A stretch of 23,774 nucleotides of DNA from a virus. Position 1 is the stretch's first letter; the number at the start of each line of letters is the position of its first letter. The position numbers and the translations under genes were made by a program. The notes under the pieces were generated by a model that was given only the letters and a program-made list of their open reading frames with translations, searched no databases and was not told where the DNA came from. The stretch covers positions 1 through 23,774 of IMG/VR virus record IMGVR_UViG_3300027704_000158; one strand, given 5' to 3'. This document shows positions 21,854-23,774 of this stretch, piece after piece.

Positions 21854-23101
21854 ATGGGCTTTTTTAAAAAAATATTTAGGGGCGTTAAAAAGGTCTTTAA
21901 AAAGATTGGCAAGGGCATTAAAAAAGTAGCTATGAAAGTTGGTAAGTTCATGGACAAGATAGGTATTGTCGGTCAGATAGCTCTTATGTTTATACCGCTT
22001 GGGCCAATATTGGGTGGCTTATTAAAAGGCGTGGGCGGTATAGCTGCAAGAGCTTTAACAGCTATGGGGCCAATAGGCGCACAAATACTTAAAGGCGCAC
22101 AGTTTGTAATAGGTAAGGCAGGTAAATTTGTTACTACAGCTAAGAATGCTTTTGGTACTGTGACTGAAGGAGTAAGCAAATTTGTTAGCGAGTTCACTAA
22201 AACTGGTTTAAACAAGATAGGCTTTGACGCTACTAAGTTTGGATTTAAAGCAGGTGGCGGTCTTGACACATGGGTTCAGTCTGGTAGTAATTCTTTTGGA
22301 GAAGCTTGGGGAAAAGTTACAACAAACATAACTGAGAATGCAGGTAAAATTCTAGACCCCTTTAAGTCTAAAATAACAGCAGGCGCAAACACAACATTAG
22401 AAAGTATTTCAGACAGTGCCTTCCATTCTGTAGAAGACATTCAAAGAATGAATCCAACAATAAAAGATTGGGGCAGCATTGATGGGCGAACTATTAATTT
22501 AGATATGGATAATATAACGCAATATACAGGTACTGATTTTGTTGGGGATTTAAAAACTAGTGCAGCTATAGATTATGGAATGTTACCTGAGTCGGTCACA
22601 GGTAATGTTACTCCAAATAGAGCAGCACAGTTATTAAAAGATAAAGTACCTATACCTACATCTGACAGCTTAATGGGTTTTCAAAATCAATTGCCTGCTG
22701 CACAAAAACTTGGTTTAGTTGGCAGTGAGCCTACTCTTCAAGATTACACAAACTACAGTACAGCAACAGCAACAGCAACAAAAGATAGATTAGCTGCTGA
22801 ACTAGGCGAAGGATTTTTTGATTCAGCAACAGGCTCGGCTGCAAAAGGTGTTGCTACAAGCGTAGGCACAACACTACTTACAGATGCAGCACGAAACGCA
22901 ATAGCTGGTGATCCTCCTGAAGCTCCTGAATATGGTTATGTTATCAATGCAGGAGATACACTTGTACAGGGCGCAGGCGCAGCAGTAGATTATGGAATAG
23001 GCGGGGGCTTTGCTTTACAGTCTTCAAGTCCCGCAACAGGTTTATACGATGGCAGAAATACATATGCTGAATCTTTAAAAGCATATTACAATCTAGCTTA
23101 A
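21854..23101 (+). CDS. Cationic amphipathic, membrane-active-looking virion protein, 415 aa
   Basis: The ATG at 21854 follows AGGAG at 21843-21847. The first 35 residues contain twelve Lys and one Arg spaced as amphipathic helices (MGFFKKIFRGVKKVFKKIGK), followed by a hydrophobic stretch at 36-62 and more Gly/Ala-rich helix to ~90. The rest is soluble, Gly/Thr/Ala-rich, without a catalytic motif that I can name. Segment 188-216 (EDIQRMNPTIKDW, then IDGRTINL) vaguely recalls a LysM end. A protein that inserts into the host membrane during DNA ejection is a reasonable guess, given the neighbouring core-type genes; unproven. Confidence 0.72.
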   Translation: MGFFKKIFRGVKKVFKKIGKGIKKVAMKVGKFMDKIGIVGQIALMFIPLGPILGGLLKGVGGIAARALTAMGPIGAQILKGAQFVIGKAGKFVTTAKNAFGTVTEGVSKFVSEFTKTGLNKIGFDATKFGFKAGGGLDTWVQSGSNSFGEAWGKVTTNITENAGKILDPFKSKITAGANTTLESISDSAFHSVEDIQRMNPTIKDWGSIDGRTINLDMDNITQYTGTDFVGDLKTSAAIDYGMLPESVTGNVTPNRAAQLLKDKVPIPTSDSLMGFQNQLPAAQKLGLVGSEPTLQDYTNYSTATATATKDRLAAELGEGFFDSATGSAAKGVATSVGTTLLTDAARNAIAGDPPEAPEYGYVINAGDTLVQGAGAAVDYGIGGGFALQSSSPATGLYDGRNTYAESLKAYYNLA

Positions 23102-23113
23102 AGGAGCTTTACG

Positions 23114-23689
23114 ATGGCAATAGAACAAGACACGCCTATAGATTCTAGGATTTCTTTAACTAGATCAATTCCGGGTCAAGGTTTAACAAACGACCCTGAT
23201 GATCCTTATCCGTGGGAAAAGCCTCCTGAGTTTACAGATTTAAGTGAGGCTGGTGTTTATCTAGTAAATCTTTTAGCAGAGGAAGAAAACTATGGGCCTA
23301 TAATGGACACGATAGCCGATGGAACTCCTTTAATGGATTTGACACAGGGCATACTATTTAAAGGTTTTACAGAGGGTAAATGGAATCCTGACTTAATGAT
23401 GATATTGGCAGAGCCTTTATGTTATATATTATTAGCTCTTTGTGAAAGGGCAAATATAGAGCCTATCATTTATAAAGAAGAAGATGATGACGCAGAAGCA
23501 GACAACCAATTATTTAATGTTGATGTCAACAGGGATAAAATTAAAAGTCTTTCAAAATCTCCAATACCTTCTGGTGCTTTGCCCGAAGAAGTCATGGCTC
23601 AAATTGAAAATGCAGAACTGCCAAGTTTATTAGAACAACCAAAACAAATTGTTGAAGAAGATAATAGTAGCCTACTAGGAAGGAATTAG
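23114..23689 (+). CDS. Unidentified acidic virion-module protein, 191 aa
   Basis: The ATG at 23114 follows AAGGAG at 23101-23106. N-terminus: SIPGQGLTNDPDDPYPWEKP, then a helical domain (AGVYLVNLLAEEENYGPIMD; MMILAEPLCYILLALCERAN). The hydrophobic part of that domain looks like buried helix rather than a clear membrane span. The C-terminal third is acidic and probably disordered. I have seen the Pro/Trp-rich opening in marine phage structural proteins but know no function. Confidence 0.75.
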   Translation: MAIEQDTPIDSRISLTRSIPGQGLTNDPDDPYPWEKPPEFTDLSEAGVYLVNLLAEEENYGPIMDTIADGTPLMDLTQGILFKGFTEGKWNPDLMMILAEPLCYILLALCERANIEPIIYKEEDDDAEADNQLFNVDVNRDKIKSLSKSPIPSGALPEEVMAQIENAELPSLLEQPKQIVEEDNSSLLGRN

Positions 23690-23691
23690 TC

Positions 23692-23774
23692 ATGAGTAAA
23701 GCATCAGAACTAGGTAGCAGCCTATTAGCCTCTAAACAGCGTAGAGATGACAGCTTCCGTAAAGACCGCGAAAA
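23692..23774 (+). CDS. Start of a further gene, cut by the window edge
   Basis: ATG 23692 lies two bases after the previous stop, with AGGAAGGA at 23677-23684. The visible 27 codons encode a basic, helical start, MSKASELGSSLLASKQRRDD, still open at the right edge. It is probably another internal-virion or tail protein by context, but too little is visible to say. Confidence 0.65.
   Translation, partial: MSKASELGSSLLASKQRRDDSFRKDRE

Noticed and set aside
22415-22501. LysM peptidoglycan-binding domain in the 415-aa protein
   Set aside because: Only the end of the motif is suggested (RMNPTIKDW, then INL); the usual opening is absent nearby, so no domain is called.
1-23774. Integrase, attachment site, tRNA, transposase or defence genes
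   Set aside because: None is visible on either strand; no evidence for a temperate lifestyle in this window.

Overview
The window is a contiguous piece of a tailed-phage genome: a virion-structure module, with every convincing gene on the + strand, packed head to tail and often overlapping by a few bases. Base composition is AT-rich apart from one patch near 15,700-16,690, and many genes have AGGAG-like ribosome binding sites. The architecture is that of a short-tailed (podovirus-like) phage: terminase, a large portal, scaffold, a T7-like major capsid protein, two proteins resembling T7 tail tubular proteins A and B, fibres, and long internal/ejection-type proteins. Fibre repeats, small Lys/Gly-rich proteins and a GTA-type three-TM holin suggest a marine bacteriophage. 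An alphaproteobacterial host (SAR116/SAR11/Roseobacter-type, as for HMO-2011-like phages) is an inference from gene content only. No integrase, tRNA, CRISPR array or transposase is visible, and no gene-free stretch exceeds about 100 bases.

Layout. 1-2405: 3' part of the large terminase (its ATPase Walker A lies off the left edge) and two unidentified beta-rich, virion-like proteins, with a short duplicated copy of the terminase tail and a possible promoter between them. 2429-2459: a candidate terminator. 2471-6558: portal, then five very small basic proteins and a 335-aa acidic protein; two of the small genes (4657-4800, 5373-5537) are easily overlooked. 6653-8556: scaffold, major capsid protein and a strong intrinsic terminator. 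8575-11116: a small basic protein and the two tail-tube proteins. 11122-17207: an adsorption/decoration cassette with a 932-aa fibre carrying 19 copies of a 13-residue repeat plus two degenerate ones, a seven-bladed RCC1-like propeller, a sulfotransferase/glycosyltransferase fusion and a small tail-chaperone-like protein, linked by start/stop overlaps or 1-bp gaps. 17215-18481: small basic proteins and three consecutive small membrane proteins, the last a holin candidate. 18490-23774: large internal-virion-type proteins; the first is split by an apparent -1 frameshift and contains about 40 in-register 11-residue repeats.

How it fits together: terminase and portal package DNA into a shell built by scaffold and capsid protein; the tubular proteins form the short tail; the fibre and propeller probably recognise the host; the long helical protein and the cationic membrane-active-looking protein are candidates for ejected core proteins. 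The least conventional parts are the RCC1 propeller next to the sulfotransferase/glycosyltransferase fusion, the hendecad-repeat protein with its frameshift, and the short GG-[KS]-M peptide motif shared by neighbouring small genes.
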